64,000 bases of DNA from Symsagittifera roscoffensis (lineage: Eukaryota > Xenacoelomorpha > Acoela > Convolutidae). Below are positions 11,943-21,959 of this stretch, piece after piece. A model generated the notes under the pieces. It was not told the DNA's origin. It made no database searches and worked only from the letters and a program-made list of their open reading frames with translations. The first letter of the stretch is position 1. Each line of letters starts with the position of its first letter. The stretch lies in assembly GCF_963678635.1 (NCBI RefSeq), contig NC_087065.1, forward strand, positions 8,515,209-8,579,208. Direction: 5' to 3'. A program made the position numbers and the translations under genes.

Positions 11943-12401
11943 TGTGCCCGCAATCTCCGTAAGTTGATAAAAACTATGAAGTTGAATGCTTTAATTATTA
12001 AGAGCATTTATCAGCAAAAACTCTCGGAAACCCAAAAAATCATCATAATTTCGGTCAAGCATAACATCATATAATTTCATTAATCTGCCCCAAAAACGGT
12101 AAAAATCGGTGCAAGCTAGCCACAAGAACCGGTAATAATGTCCTTGAGACAAATTGCTCTTTTTGGCGGTCAGCCTTAATCAAGGCTGAACCGAATTAGA
12201 ACCAAAAAACTGTTAAAATAGGATGTAACACCCTTTTTTAGTATAATAATAAATGGACAGGTGAGGGACTCGAACCTACGTCAACTGTCATGTCTATATA
12301 GTCGGCGTTACTGCAGCTTAGGCCGCTCAACAATTGTTCTAATTTAATACATATATACTCTTGTTTTATATGCATCTATACTCTACATTTGCATTGCAAC
12401 A
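11943..12401 (-). repeat. BEL 5' LTR
   Basis: 459 bp, TGTTGC...GCACA on the minus strand, co-linear with the 3' LTR at 3134-3591 but differing at scattered positions. It contains the tRNA-like segment 12255-12340 (B-box core GGTTCGAGTCCC intact). Its outer edge abuts ATCAC at 12402-12406. Confidence 0.88.
12255..12340 (-). other. tRNA-like sequence inside BEL 5' LTR
   Basis: Same segment as 3443-3530. On the minus strand there is an A-box-like GAGCGGCCTAAG and an exact GGTTCGAGTCCC B box about 55 bases apart, spacing that suits a type-II tRNA with a variable arm. Acceptor-stem pairing is absent. It may act as an internal RNA polymerase III promoter or as a tRNA mimic in the element's RNA; both are inference. 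Confidence 0.6.
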
Positions 12402-12684
12402 ATCACTATCGCTTTTAGTTCGCGTGAATGGCTGGTTACAGTTGTCAATTTGGAAATTAAAGCTTTTTTTAGCCTGGGACATGAATGTCTGATATAATTT
12501 TATGATTTTGGACTGTTTTCTCAACGATACAAATGTCTGGGACACAAATGTCTATGCACCCTTTTCTAGACCTGAGACAAATATCTCTGCGTGGATTGTT
12601 TTAGATTTTGCGGAGAAATTTACGATGAAAAAACGCCTTTTTTAATGGCTCGATTATTTGCCAAGCCCATCGGCAATATTTACG

Positions 12685-13107
12685 CTAAGAGATAAAGCCT
12701 TTGACGACGTTCAGAATGAGAATACCTGTTGAAGCTAAACTTTCCTCTATATCCTCGGTTCCGTTCCGTCTACAGTATACGATCGCACAAATATTTGTTC
12801 TAAACCTTAATAACAAATTGACAAGTTGCTCACTACTCAGCTTGCGGTTATTGTTGCTGCGGTGCCTACTTATCGAGATATTAATGGCGTGCCAAAATAC
12901 AAGGTCGTTGCGGTAAGACAAGTAGTGATGTAGGTAATACTGTATTGTTTTCTGAGAGACCCTAGCGTTAAAGTTCAAACCTAAACCGTGCTTTGTAAAG
13001 CAAGTATCTTTGACGCGCTTCTGGGACGGAGCGGGAAGTTTGCGAAGCGCGTGATCCAAGGAACTAGCTCCCAGAATGAATACCATACACTTAAGGGACC
13101 TATGCAA
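12685..13107 (-). pseudogene. Duplicate of the BEL leader reading frame
   Basis: 140 codons, differing from 10162-10584 at only a few residues (for example Phe to Leu and Asn to Asp). Downstream of the stop the sequence switches to the duplication junction, so the extra in-frame 55 codons present in the first copy are missing here. It has no independent promoter or partner genes, so it is treated as a by-product of the duplication. Confidence 0.5.
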
Positions 13108-14083
13108 CCGCTACGTTACGCTTAAATACCAATGGGGCTGGAAAATTACGTAGGTCAGTTGAACTCCAACAACGCACACGGAGTAAACCTGAGGATGAAA
13201 GAGTTCAACTTAACTCACTCAATATCACCGTACCTGACCACTTAACATTACTGTCAGGCAACGAAGTCAATAATCAGACGGGCAGAAACGGCTTTGATTC
13301 ACTTGAAGCGAACTGGTTTTCAGTTTCACCAAAGGTGGGTGGGGGATCAGGCAAATTGGTTAAGTTCCAACAACACACGCGGAAGAAACCTGAGGATGAA
13401 AAAACTCAACTTAATTTGCCTGATATTCCGCTACCTAAGGCTGGTGTCATCTTAACATAAGGCTCGATTATTTGCCAAGCCCATCGGCAATATTTACAAA
13501 AAAAACTTGCTGATGTGAAAAACACGTTGCGAACACAGAAAGGGCTCCTCCCCTTTAAAACCGAGTGAGTTCTCTTGTTCTTACAGCACAGTTTTGCAGA
13601 ATTCTGCGGACTTTTTGAGGATTTCATGACAATTTTTTTTACTTTGTTCACAAAACTTTTCGGAAAATTTTGATCAGCGGGTTCGAGTCATAAACCAATC
13701 CGACTCCAGTACCTCTCGTCTATGTTCCGTTTTCACGGATCCATATTCCATTCACATATATCCAAAAATTTTTGGTATCGAAAAAAATGTCAATCAGTTT
13801 GTCTATGTACCGATTGTAAGTTTTTTCAGTTCAACGGAACTGTCCAAAATTTTGGGTATTGAGAAAAATTACCCGGTACTAGCTTGCGGAAAAAAGTTCA
13901 GCATATACTGCATGGTATATCTTTATATCAGTTTATAGCACAAATGGATTGTTTCTAAATTTAGTCGAGTCTTACAGTTTATGTAGAATTAGGAGATTGG
14001 CTGCAACGGTTGAGGGTTGTCACAAACCAGGGGATGGAACACCCCACCTGTTGCTTCTACCCCTCGAGACCGCTAGCTGCACA

Positions 14084-14416
14084 TATAATTTCATTAATCT
14101 GCCCCAAAAACGGTAAACATCGGTGCAAGCTAGCCACAAGAACCGGTAATAATGTCCTTGAGACAAATTGCTCTTTTTGGCGGTCAGCCTTAATCGAGGC
14201 TGAACCGAATTAGAACCAAAAAACTGTTAAAATAGGATGTAACACCCTTTTTTAGCATAATATTAAATGGGCAGGTAAGGGACTCGAACCTACGTCAACT
14301 GTCATGTCTATATAGTCGGCGTTACTGGAGCTTAGGCCGATCGGCCAACTGTTCTAATTTAATGCATATATACTCTTGTTTCATATGCAACTATACTTTA
14401 CATTTGCATCGCAACA
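14084..14416 (-). repeat. Truncated BEL LTR
   Basis: Matches 12064-12401 and lacks the 3' part of the LTR. The TGTTGC terminus at 14416 is followed by the same flank (ATCACTATCGC) as the true 5' LTR, which shows it arose by segment duplication and not by a separate insertion. Confidence 0.8.
14269..14355 (-). other. tRNA-like sequence inside the truncated LTR
   Basis: Third copy. The minus strand reads GGCCGATCGGCCTAAG, later GGTTCGAGTCCCTTACC. Compare 12255-12340. Confidence 0.55.
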
Positions 14417-16183
14417 ATCACTATCGCTTTTAGTTTGCGTGAATGGCTGGTTACAGTTGTCAATTTGGAAGTTAAAGCTTTTTTTTACCAAATCTAATTA
14501 AATGATGTTGAGTTTTGAGCCAATGAAAAGTCGTGATTAATTTGGTAGATATTTTTTTTGCGTTCAACACTTTTTGCGTTCAATTTCTTTAATTGCAAAA
14601 AACAATGTGTGTTATCCTTTTTTGTTCGATTCAAATTTTACAAAACAGCATGATAAATTATGCAGTTAGTTATGACTTCATCGCTCGGCCAAATGCGCTT
14701 TTAAATTTCAAAGTTTTCTTGAAAATTTTGTTTCACTTTGTTAATCTAATTAAGGAACGATCAAACAACCTCAGTAAAACAAAGTCTTAAAGATCACAAG
14801 GTCAAATCAAAGAAACTAATTTCGCAAATTAGGTTCGGACAATTTAGCCTGGGACATAAACATCTGATATAATTTTATGATTTCGGACTGTTTTCTCAAG
14901 GATACAAATGTCTGGGACACAAATGTCTATGTACCCTTTTCTAGACATGAGACAAATATCTCTGCGTGGATTGCTTTAGATATTGCGGAGAAATTTACGA
15001 TGAAAAAACGCCTCTTTTAATGGCTCGATTATTTGCCGAGCCCATCCGCAATATTTACAAAAAAACTTGCTGATGTGAAAAACACGTTGCGAACACAGAA
15101 AGGGCTCCTCCCCTTTAAAACCATGTGAGTTCTCTTGTTAGGTTTCCTGCTTCGCAGCAACCACTTTTCCGCAATCCCAGACAATGAAAAATATCGAAAC
15201 ACTACGAATCTCAAAAGTGGCAATAAATTTGTTTTTTTTTTACTTATTTTGTTTGTCATCAGATAGAACTGTTGCTTTTGGAATGTTGCGTGGCCTTGTT
15301 TGCCAGTCTTGTGTTAAGCATTGTACTGAAAAGTTTTCAATGGCACCAGTAGCCGCTATACGAAATACGAAGGATTGTTTCAACAAAATTTCCACAAAAA
15401 AAACAGTAATTGAAAAAAGTATTCGTTTGTGCAAGGGGTTGGACATTACTTTCACGGCTACTTCCACGGCAACTGACTATTCTTGTTTCCATCTGTTTTT
15501 GAAAGATTAGTGCTTCTTCTTTATCGAGCTCTGCCAAAACTCAAAAAAGATAGTTTTCAGCGAACTTCTAACTTAAAATAATTTTGTGGGTAGCAGAGCT
15601 CGAGAAACAATTTGACTGATCTGGGATAAAAATTGGTGGAAAATTTTATAGACGAAAAACATTTTTTTTCTTAAGTTTTTCACAATCATAGTTCCTGTGG
15701 CAACTTGGAGGGCTTTACAAAAAACTTAAATTTCATTTGCTCAAAATATCTTTTAAGTAGATTTAGAATAAAAAATTAAGCTTCCAAGAGGAATCGGAAA
15801 AAATCGTGTTTGAAAAACTCACCAGGAAAAGTTTTAGTGCCCCAACACAATGAAGTAATTTAGTGCCATAGATTTCTTTACAACTAGCAATCAGAGACTA
15901 AACTAGATCGAGTCATTTCAAATTGAACTGTTTTTGTGTACGTTATCTTGCCCAAATGAAAATAAAACCTTCCCTAGTCAATTAGCGTTGATGTCATATC
16001 GATGGACTTTTTTTTACACTCAAGTAATAGCATACATATATTGTTGAATAAAGTCAATTGCAGGTCTAAAAATGAGAAAAGACTCCATAAAAAACTGGGA
16101 AACAAATGACGCTGTTTGCATTTACTAATTAGTTGCTTAAAGTTGTAAAAGGAAGCTTCATTTGTTCTGATTCTGATTCCGCT
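14417..16183. repeat. Duplicated block, copy 1, right part
   Basis: Continues the block after the BEL insertion and the tandem duplication. It matches 18955-20602 in order, including the words GTTAGGTTTCCTGCTTCGCAG and AGGCTTTTGATTTAG-like AT-rich stretches, and the shared CACGTTGCGAACACAGAAAG segment that also occurs at 10990, 13520 and 19370. The reading frames of 60-108 codons here are not kept in copy 2 and are not called as genes. Confidence 0.7.
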
Positions 16184-16395
16184 TGTCATATAGTGCAATT
16201 TCAATCAATTTCATTTTGTCATCATTTTGTAAACCAGTTCACATTTCAATCATCTGTCACTATATCGGTGCTAATTAAATACCAGCAGGTACCAGCCAAC
16301 GGTGTGTCTCTCACCTTCGGTGTGACCTCTATTCCTCACTCTTTTACTATACTTTGCAAAATTAAGTTAGGTAACATATTCAATTGGATTCGATG
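16184..16395 (+). repeat. Truncated Gypsy LTR
   Basis: Starts TGTCATATAGTG and matches the Gypsy LTRs at 20603-20828 and 25591-25830 up to AATTGGATTC, then diverges. The preceding flank matches the flank of the 20603 LTR, so the insertion predates the block duplication and the rest of this copy was lost. Confidence 0.7.
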
Positions 16396-17899
16396 AGATT
16401 AAGATCGGTATTAGACTAAGAAGTTGCACGAATCTATCCCGCCGAAAATAAGATAGCGTGACGGGCAGACGGTGTACCTTATCTGAAATTACTCTATGAG
16501 TACAGTAACCAATATATAACTCACTTGAGTGATCCTGGATCTTAACTGTGACCGTTTGGACTTTTTGCTCAGCCGCTACTCACGTTGCCCTCTAAGGCCA
16601 ACCTTCACATAGAAGAGAACGAAAAAAAACCAAATAACCTAGAGATGGAAAGGGTCGCAGAAATGATAACCAATAGGAGGTTCCCTGTAGAGCTACTCCG
16701 CTCATTTCCCTGCGGGGATGGGAAATTGCCTTAGACGCAGCTTTTATTTCATTCATTTGCAGGTCACTTCGAACCAATTCAGTCAAAATTTTGATGTTCC
16801 AACAAATTGATGAAATTTCAAAGACAAACCACAATTTTGAACGGCATCATATCGGCCTCGAACTGACGCCTGTGATTTTTGGTTAAATGTTTTACCACTG
16901 CACTACTAATTGTATAAACACACTTAATGGCATAAAGAGAAGAGGAGAAAACAATCAAGCTGTTTTGATTATAAAGTAATTTGAAAAATTAAAAGGATAA
17001 AACTGAAGTAAAAGAAACTCATACGCTCATGTTGACGACCATAAGTTTATAACATTGCTTTAGTTAAGCGGCATTTAAATGAGGAAAAAAAACAACGCGC
17101 ATTCGATTACTGCAACAAACTCGAGATCCATCTAGAAACTTCCAGCTAACTAATAACATATGGATCTGAAACAATTGAAAATTGAAAAAAGACAGCATTG
17201 AACTTGAAAAAAATGTCTAGATAAACTTAATTTAAGGACTAATCAAAATTACATTAAAACAAACACGTTATTCTTTAGAAACAATAGAGGTGGTCCAAAA
17301 GAATATCAGTTGAAGGGTTCATCACTGTATCCCCGTACCGGCCACACAATTACGCAGATGTCCTTATTATGCCTTAGCCGTAGAGGATACAACTACTTAT
17401 CAAGTGGAGGCTAATTGTTCCGACGAAAGTAACAGAAATTTTGTGCTCGGGTTTTTTTTTTCTTCAGACAGGTTTCGACTTTTTAACTTAGAACTTTTGA
17501 CAGAATTTTTTTATATCATTCAAAAACTTTTGTTGTTTTGAGCTTAAATTTGAAAAGATATTTCACTTGTGATCATTTTTCGTAAAACTATGAAGGTTTA
17601 AAGATTTGCATTTTGGCCAATTTAGGAAAATTAGCGCCATAGCCTTTTGAAGTATATGATTTGTTACTAATAGCGATATCTATCACTTTGTACTTCATAT
17701 GGCGTGTTGGTGGATGATTTTCACAAAAATCTCAAGTTAAAAAAATGTTTTCATTTGTATTACATTTAAATTGTTCATGTTATTACTGCTCCATAGACCT
17801 TAAAAAGCAGTCGGAACATTCAGGGCGTCGCCTTGATACGAGCAGTCTTGTTACTTTTTAATTTTGAAGTTTCAATGATTAAACTTTTTGCAAAGGTTT

Positions 17900-18775
17900 C
17901 CCGGGTTGACCAAAACTGCTAATTATACAATTTTCATATATGAAAAAAGCTAATCGTACACTTTTCATGCAAATCCATAAGTACAGAAAATTGCATGAAA
18001 GGTCTATGATTAGTGAGTTTTCATATATGTGTTTTGTAAGACTAGCATTTTTTCATAAACCAAAAAGTTTGATTTTTTGTAACTTTTAGTTTCTCAAAAG
18101 TTATGGGATGTGTTTGTGACCGAACACAAGTGACAAAAACCATAGTTTACTCCAAACTAAAGTCATCAAAGGTTTCATTGTCTTGCATTAACAATGTACT
18201 GGAGACGACTTGAATTCTATAGGAGTTTTATTACGCAAAGTTATAATAAAACCATCAAATTTTTACATTTTGTCAAATACTTTTAAGGATGATTCTTTTT
18301 TAAGTTCTTTTGAGTTTTTAAAATAGCAGACAATGATCAAGGCAAACATAAACATGTCATACAAAAGAAATAGAAGTGCTTAGCGTTTTTGAAAAAATTT
18401 ATCTAGAGAAACGGAAAAAAAATCTAATTTTTGTGTATCTAGGACTACGTTTTTGCATGCAAAAAATTTTTTTTTGGAAAAGGTTTGTTTGAATACAAAA
18501 TTCGATTTGCGGTTGAATAAACAACAAAATTTTTGGGGCAATTTCAAAATTATCGCCATCAAAAGAATCCTAGTCATACATTTTCCTCACAAGTTTTTCT
18601 TCTATATTTAGTAAGAGACACCGACTTTTATGCCAAAACAAGAAAAAAGTTTTTTGAAATTTTGATGACACCATTTTAGAAAAATGTATGAAATTTGTAT
18701 GATCCGTATTTTTTCATAGACTTGGTTTATGCCATTGTTTGACTAGCAATTTTGGTCTATGGAGGTCAACCGGGG
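17900..18775. mobile_element. Inverted-repeat insertion (MITE-like)
   Basis: Begins CCCGGGTTGACC and ends GGTCAACCGGGG, a terminal inverted repeat with further subterminal similarity (ACCAAAACTGCTAAT versus ACCAAAATTGCTAGT in reverse complement). Copy 1 of the block at 2950-2965 gives the empty site, GCAAAGGTTTAATAGTCG. No transposase frame is present. Any target duplication is at most a base or two, so the superfamily is undetermined. Confidence 0.75.
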
Positions 18776-19794
18776 TAATAATCGATGTTTTGTTATGAAA
18801 AAATAATAAATTGTGCTTCACCTAAATATTTAATTTTTCGTTAACCAAGCCTGATCATCATTGGATTAAAAACTAAAAAAGAAACAGAAGTTATGATTGC
18901 AAGTAGAAATATTGTGCTCTATCAGTTATAGTACAGTGTACAAGTTTTTTTTTAGTTGATCACTATCCCTTTTTAGTTCGGGTGAATGGCTGGTTAAAAT
19001 TGTCAATTTAGAAGTTGGAGCTTTTTATTTCAAATCTACTTAAATGATGCTGAGTTTTGAGCTAATGAAAAGTCGTAATTAATTTGCTAGATATTTTTTG
19101 CGTTCAACACGCCGGATCACCGTTGTTTAATTATCTTAATGCAAAAAACGTTGCTCGTAATCCTTTTTTGTTTGATTCAAAATTTACAAAACGGGATGAT
19201 AATTTATGCAGGTAGTCTTTTCTAGACCTGAGACAAATATCTCTGAGTAGACAGTTTTAGATATTGCAGAGAAATTTACAATGAAAATTCGGCTCGTTTA
19301 ATGGCTCGGTTATTTGCCAAGCCTATTCGCATCATGCTCGAAAAAAACTTGCTAATGTTGTGAAAAACACGTTGCGAACACAGAAAGCGCTCCTCCCCTT
19401 TAAAACCGAGTGAGTGTTCATGTTAGGTTTCCTGCTTCGCAGCAACCAATTTTCCGCAATCCCAGACAAAAAAAAAGTATCGTATACACACGGAAAGAAG
19501 TATAAGAGTCTCGCAAATATTATAAAGTCTAAAGAATCTCGCAAAAGTGGTGATACATTTATTTTACGACTTCGCTTGTCATCAGATAGAGTTGTTGCTT
19601 TTTCAATGTTGCGCTGCTCTCTTTGCCAGTCTTGTGTTTGGCATTGTACTGAAACATTTTTACTGGCACCAGAGGCCGCTGTACGAAATGCCACCAAAAC
19701 GGTGCAACCTACCAGTGAACAAAAAAAGTAGATCAAAAAGCATGACAAATGAGTATTTTTTCAATTACTGTTGTTTTTGTGAAATTTTGACAAC

Positions 19795-20602
19795 GGAGTG
19801 ATTCACAAAATTTCACAAAAACAACAGTAATTAAATAAATACTCATTTTTGCTTGTGGTTGGACATACTATGTGCTACTTCCACAGCAACTGGCTATTCT
19901 TAATTGCATCCGTTTTTGAACGATTAGTCCTTCTTCTTTATCGAACTCTGCCAAAACTCATAAAAGATAATATTCAGCGGAACTTCTAACTCACAATAAC
20001 TTTGTGGGTAGCAGAGCTCGAGAAACAGTTTGACTGATCTGGGATAAAAATCGTTGGACATTTTTAAAGACGAAAAACATTTTTTTCTAAAGTTTTCACA
20101 ATCATAGTTCCTGTGGCAACTTGGAGGGCTTTACTAAGAACTTAAATTTCATTTGCTCAAAATATCTTTTAAGTATATTTAGAATAAAAAATTAAGCTTC
20201 CAAGAGGAATCGGAAAAGATCGTGTTTGAAAAACTCACCAGGAAAAATTTTAGTGCCCCAACACAATGAATAAATTTAAGGCCATAGATTTCTTCACAAC
20301 TATCAATCAGAGACTAAACTAGATCCAGTCATTTCAAATTGAACTGTTTTTGTGTACGTTATCTTGCCCAAATGAAAATAAAACCTTCCCTAGTCAAGTA
20401 GAGTTGTTGTTGTCATATCGATGGACTTTTTTATACACTCAAGAAATAACATACATATATTGTTGAATAAAGTCAATTGCTGGTCTAAATATTAGAAAAG
20501 ACTCCACAAAAAACTGGGAAACAAATGACGCTGTTAGCATTTGCTAATTAGTTGCTTAAAGTTGTAAAGGGAAGCTTCATTTGTTCTGATTCTGATTCCT
20601 CT
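19795..20602. other. Block sequence upstream of the Gypsy element, no gene
   Basis: Near-identical to 15530-16183. A 25-bp inverted duplication lies at about 19755-19850 (TTTTTGTGAAATTTTG and its reverse complement around 19800). No coding signal. Confidence 0.45.
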
Positions 20603-20828
20603 TGTCATATAGTGCTATTTCAATCCGTTTAATTCGTCAACCACTTCACATGTCAATTATCTGTCACTCTATCGGTGCTAATTAAATACCAGCAGGTACC
20701 AGCCAACGGTGTGTCTGTCACCTTCGGTGTGACCTCTTTTCCTCACTCATTTACTATACTTTGCAAGATTAAGTTAGGTAACGTATTCAATTGGATTCGG
20801 AATTAACTATTGCGCAAAGGATTTTTCA
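20603..20828 (+). repeat. Gypsy 5' LTR
   Basis: TGTCATATAGTG...GATTTTTCA, 226 bp. It contains the CAGGTACCAGCCAACGGTGT segment shared with the 3' LTR and with the truncated copy at 16184. Confidence 0.78.
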
Positions 20829-20830
20829 AG

Positions 20831-21790
20831 TGGCGTAGCCAACATGTCCAAGTGGGGGGAAGAACTCAATGGGCATCTGGCCAACAAAATGCAGTGAGCC
20901 GCCTATGCTGTGGGAATTTTGATACACACGTTTCCAATGGGAAATGGTTGTCAAACACGGAATCAACCCGAAAAAACTTCTACTTCGATGGGTCACTTAC
21001 GGCGACTCAGATTACAGCGTTGCCAGAGAACGTGGATGGCAAGAACCGATTAACCTGCGAGCAAACACTACTCGCCAATCTATACTTGTGCCTGGGGGAG
21101 AAAGGACAGGAGGAATTTCATAAAATACGGCCGCACATGGATCTTGGGGCAACAGGCTATCCTCGGGTAGTGGACGCACTGGAGGCGAGATTTTAAAAGG
21201 AGCGGAATGAAACATATGAAACGTTCCAGCTACTATCGCGTAAACAGCAAATCAACCAGTCACTTGAACAATTTCACTCGGTACTCAGCGGATTGGCGTC
21301 AAGGTGCATTTTTGGCACGCTGGAGGATCGGATATTAAGAGACGTTTTCATAGTAAAAATGAACAATCGGGAAGCGCAGAATGAACTCTGTAGATCAACG
21401 AAGACTCCAAAAGAAGTATACAAAAACGCTTTGTCATACGAGCGAGGCGATAAGTACGCAATTTCTTACGTTTCTACAACAACCGGAGACGGAATATTGT
21501 CGACACCATCGGGAGGTAGCATTCAAATCAAGCAGAAACCGGTCGGAATTATCAGAGGGGGATACAGGAACTCGCGTCAATGAGAAAAGGGATCGTATTC
21601 TGGACGCGGATTTGCAAGAGGAGGAGGATTTAATCAGACGAGCAGGAAGTGTTATAATTGCGACCAACCGGGATTTACCCCGGATTACATGAGCAAATGC
21701 CAAGCGAAGAATGTTACGTATAACCATTGCAAGAAAATTGGACACTATGAGAGAACGTGTAGAAGCAAGCATCCAACTAGCAGGGAACGA
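20831..21790 (+). pseudogene. Gypsy gag with CCHC zinc knuckles, broken
   Basis: An N-terminal gag segment (to 21196) continues in the same frame after a TAA as SLEQFHSVLSGLASRC and KTPKEVYKNALSYERG, typical capsid and spacer sequence. A frame change near 21560 precedes a double zinc-knuckle region at about 21645-21775 (CYNCDQPGFTPDYMSKC, then NHCKKIGHYERTC). The first Cys of the second knuckle reads Tyr-Asn-His here, so it may not bind zinc. No intact product is possible. Confidence 0.8.
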
Positions 21791-21959
21791 GGGGGAGTAA
21801 ACAGGATTCAGGAACAAGACGGGGAACTTTTGGAATATACTGATGCAGCGGAGGATGGTTCGCTTGAACACGGAAGTTCGGTTGGCTGGGTAGATCAACC
21901 GGCGGTGTCAGCACAGTCGCGCTCGTGGGATTCAGATAGTTCGGGCGATCATATGGTAA

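Larger units (their letters stand above)
3134..12401 (-). mobile_element. BEL/Pao LTR retrotransposon, full length but decayed
   Basis: A minus-strand element with two LTRs (5' LTR 11943-12401, 3' LTR 3134-3591), a primer-binding-like site next to the 5' LTR, a gag-like region, a zinc knuckle, a DUF1758-type protease, reverse transcriptase, RNase H, integrase and a C-terminal DUF5641-type domain, in BEL/Pao order. It is flanked by a 5-bp ATCAC duplication, and the paralogous block shows the empty site. The LTRs differ at many positions by eye, so the insertion is not recent. Frameshifts, stops and altered catalytic residues make it non-autonomous. Its roughly 2 kb 5' leader is long and contains its own reading frame and a minisatellite. 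Confidence 0.9.
10161..12683. repeat. Tandem duplication, unit A
   Basis: Starts at GCTAAGAGATAAAG. The same sequence restarts at 12684, giving a 2523-bp period. The unit covers the BEL leader, the whole 5' LTR and about 280 bp of flanking block, so the duplication postdates the BEL insertion. Relative to unit B it lacks about 370 bp near 12470. Confidence 0.85.
12684..15059. repeat. Tandem duplication, unit B
   Basis: Copy of 10161-12683 at high identity through 14083. An internal deletion then joins leader sequence (equivalent to about 11560) to the middle of the LTR (equivalent to 12064). It keeps about 370 bp (14480-14850) that unit A has lost. It carries the second copy of the unassigned leader frame (12685-13107, minus) and a truncated LTR. 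Confidence 0.82.
16525..20602. repeat. Duplicated block, copy 2
   Basis: Counterpart of 1533-3133 plus 12402-16183. It preserves the uninterrupted BEL target (TTGATCACTATCCC near 18955) and carries an 876-bp insertion at 17900-18775 absent from copy 1. No conserved gene is seen inside. Confidence 0.78.
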
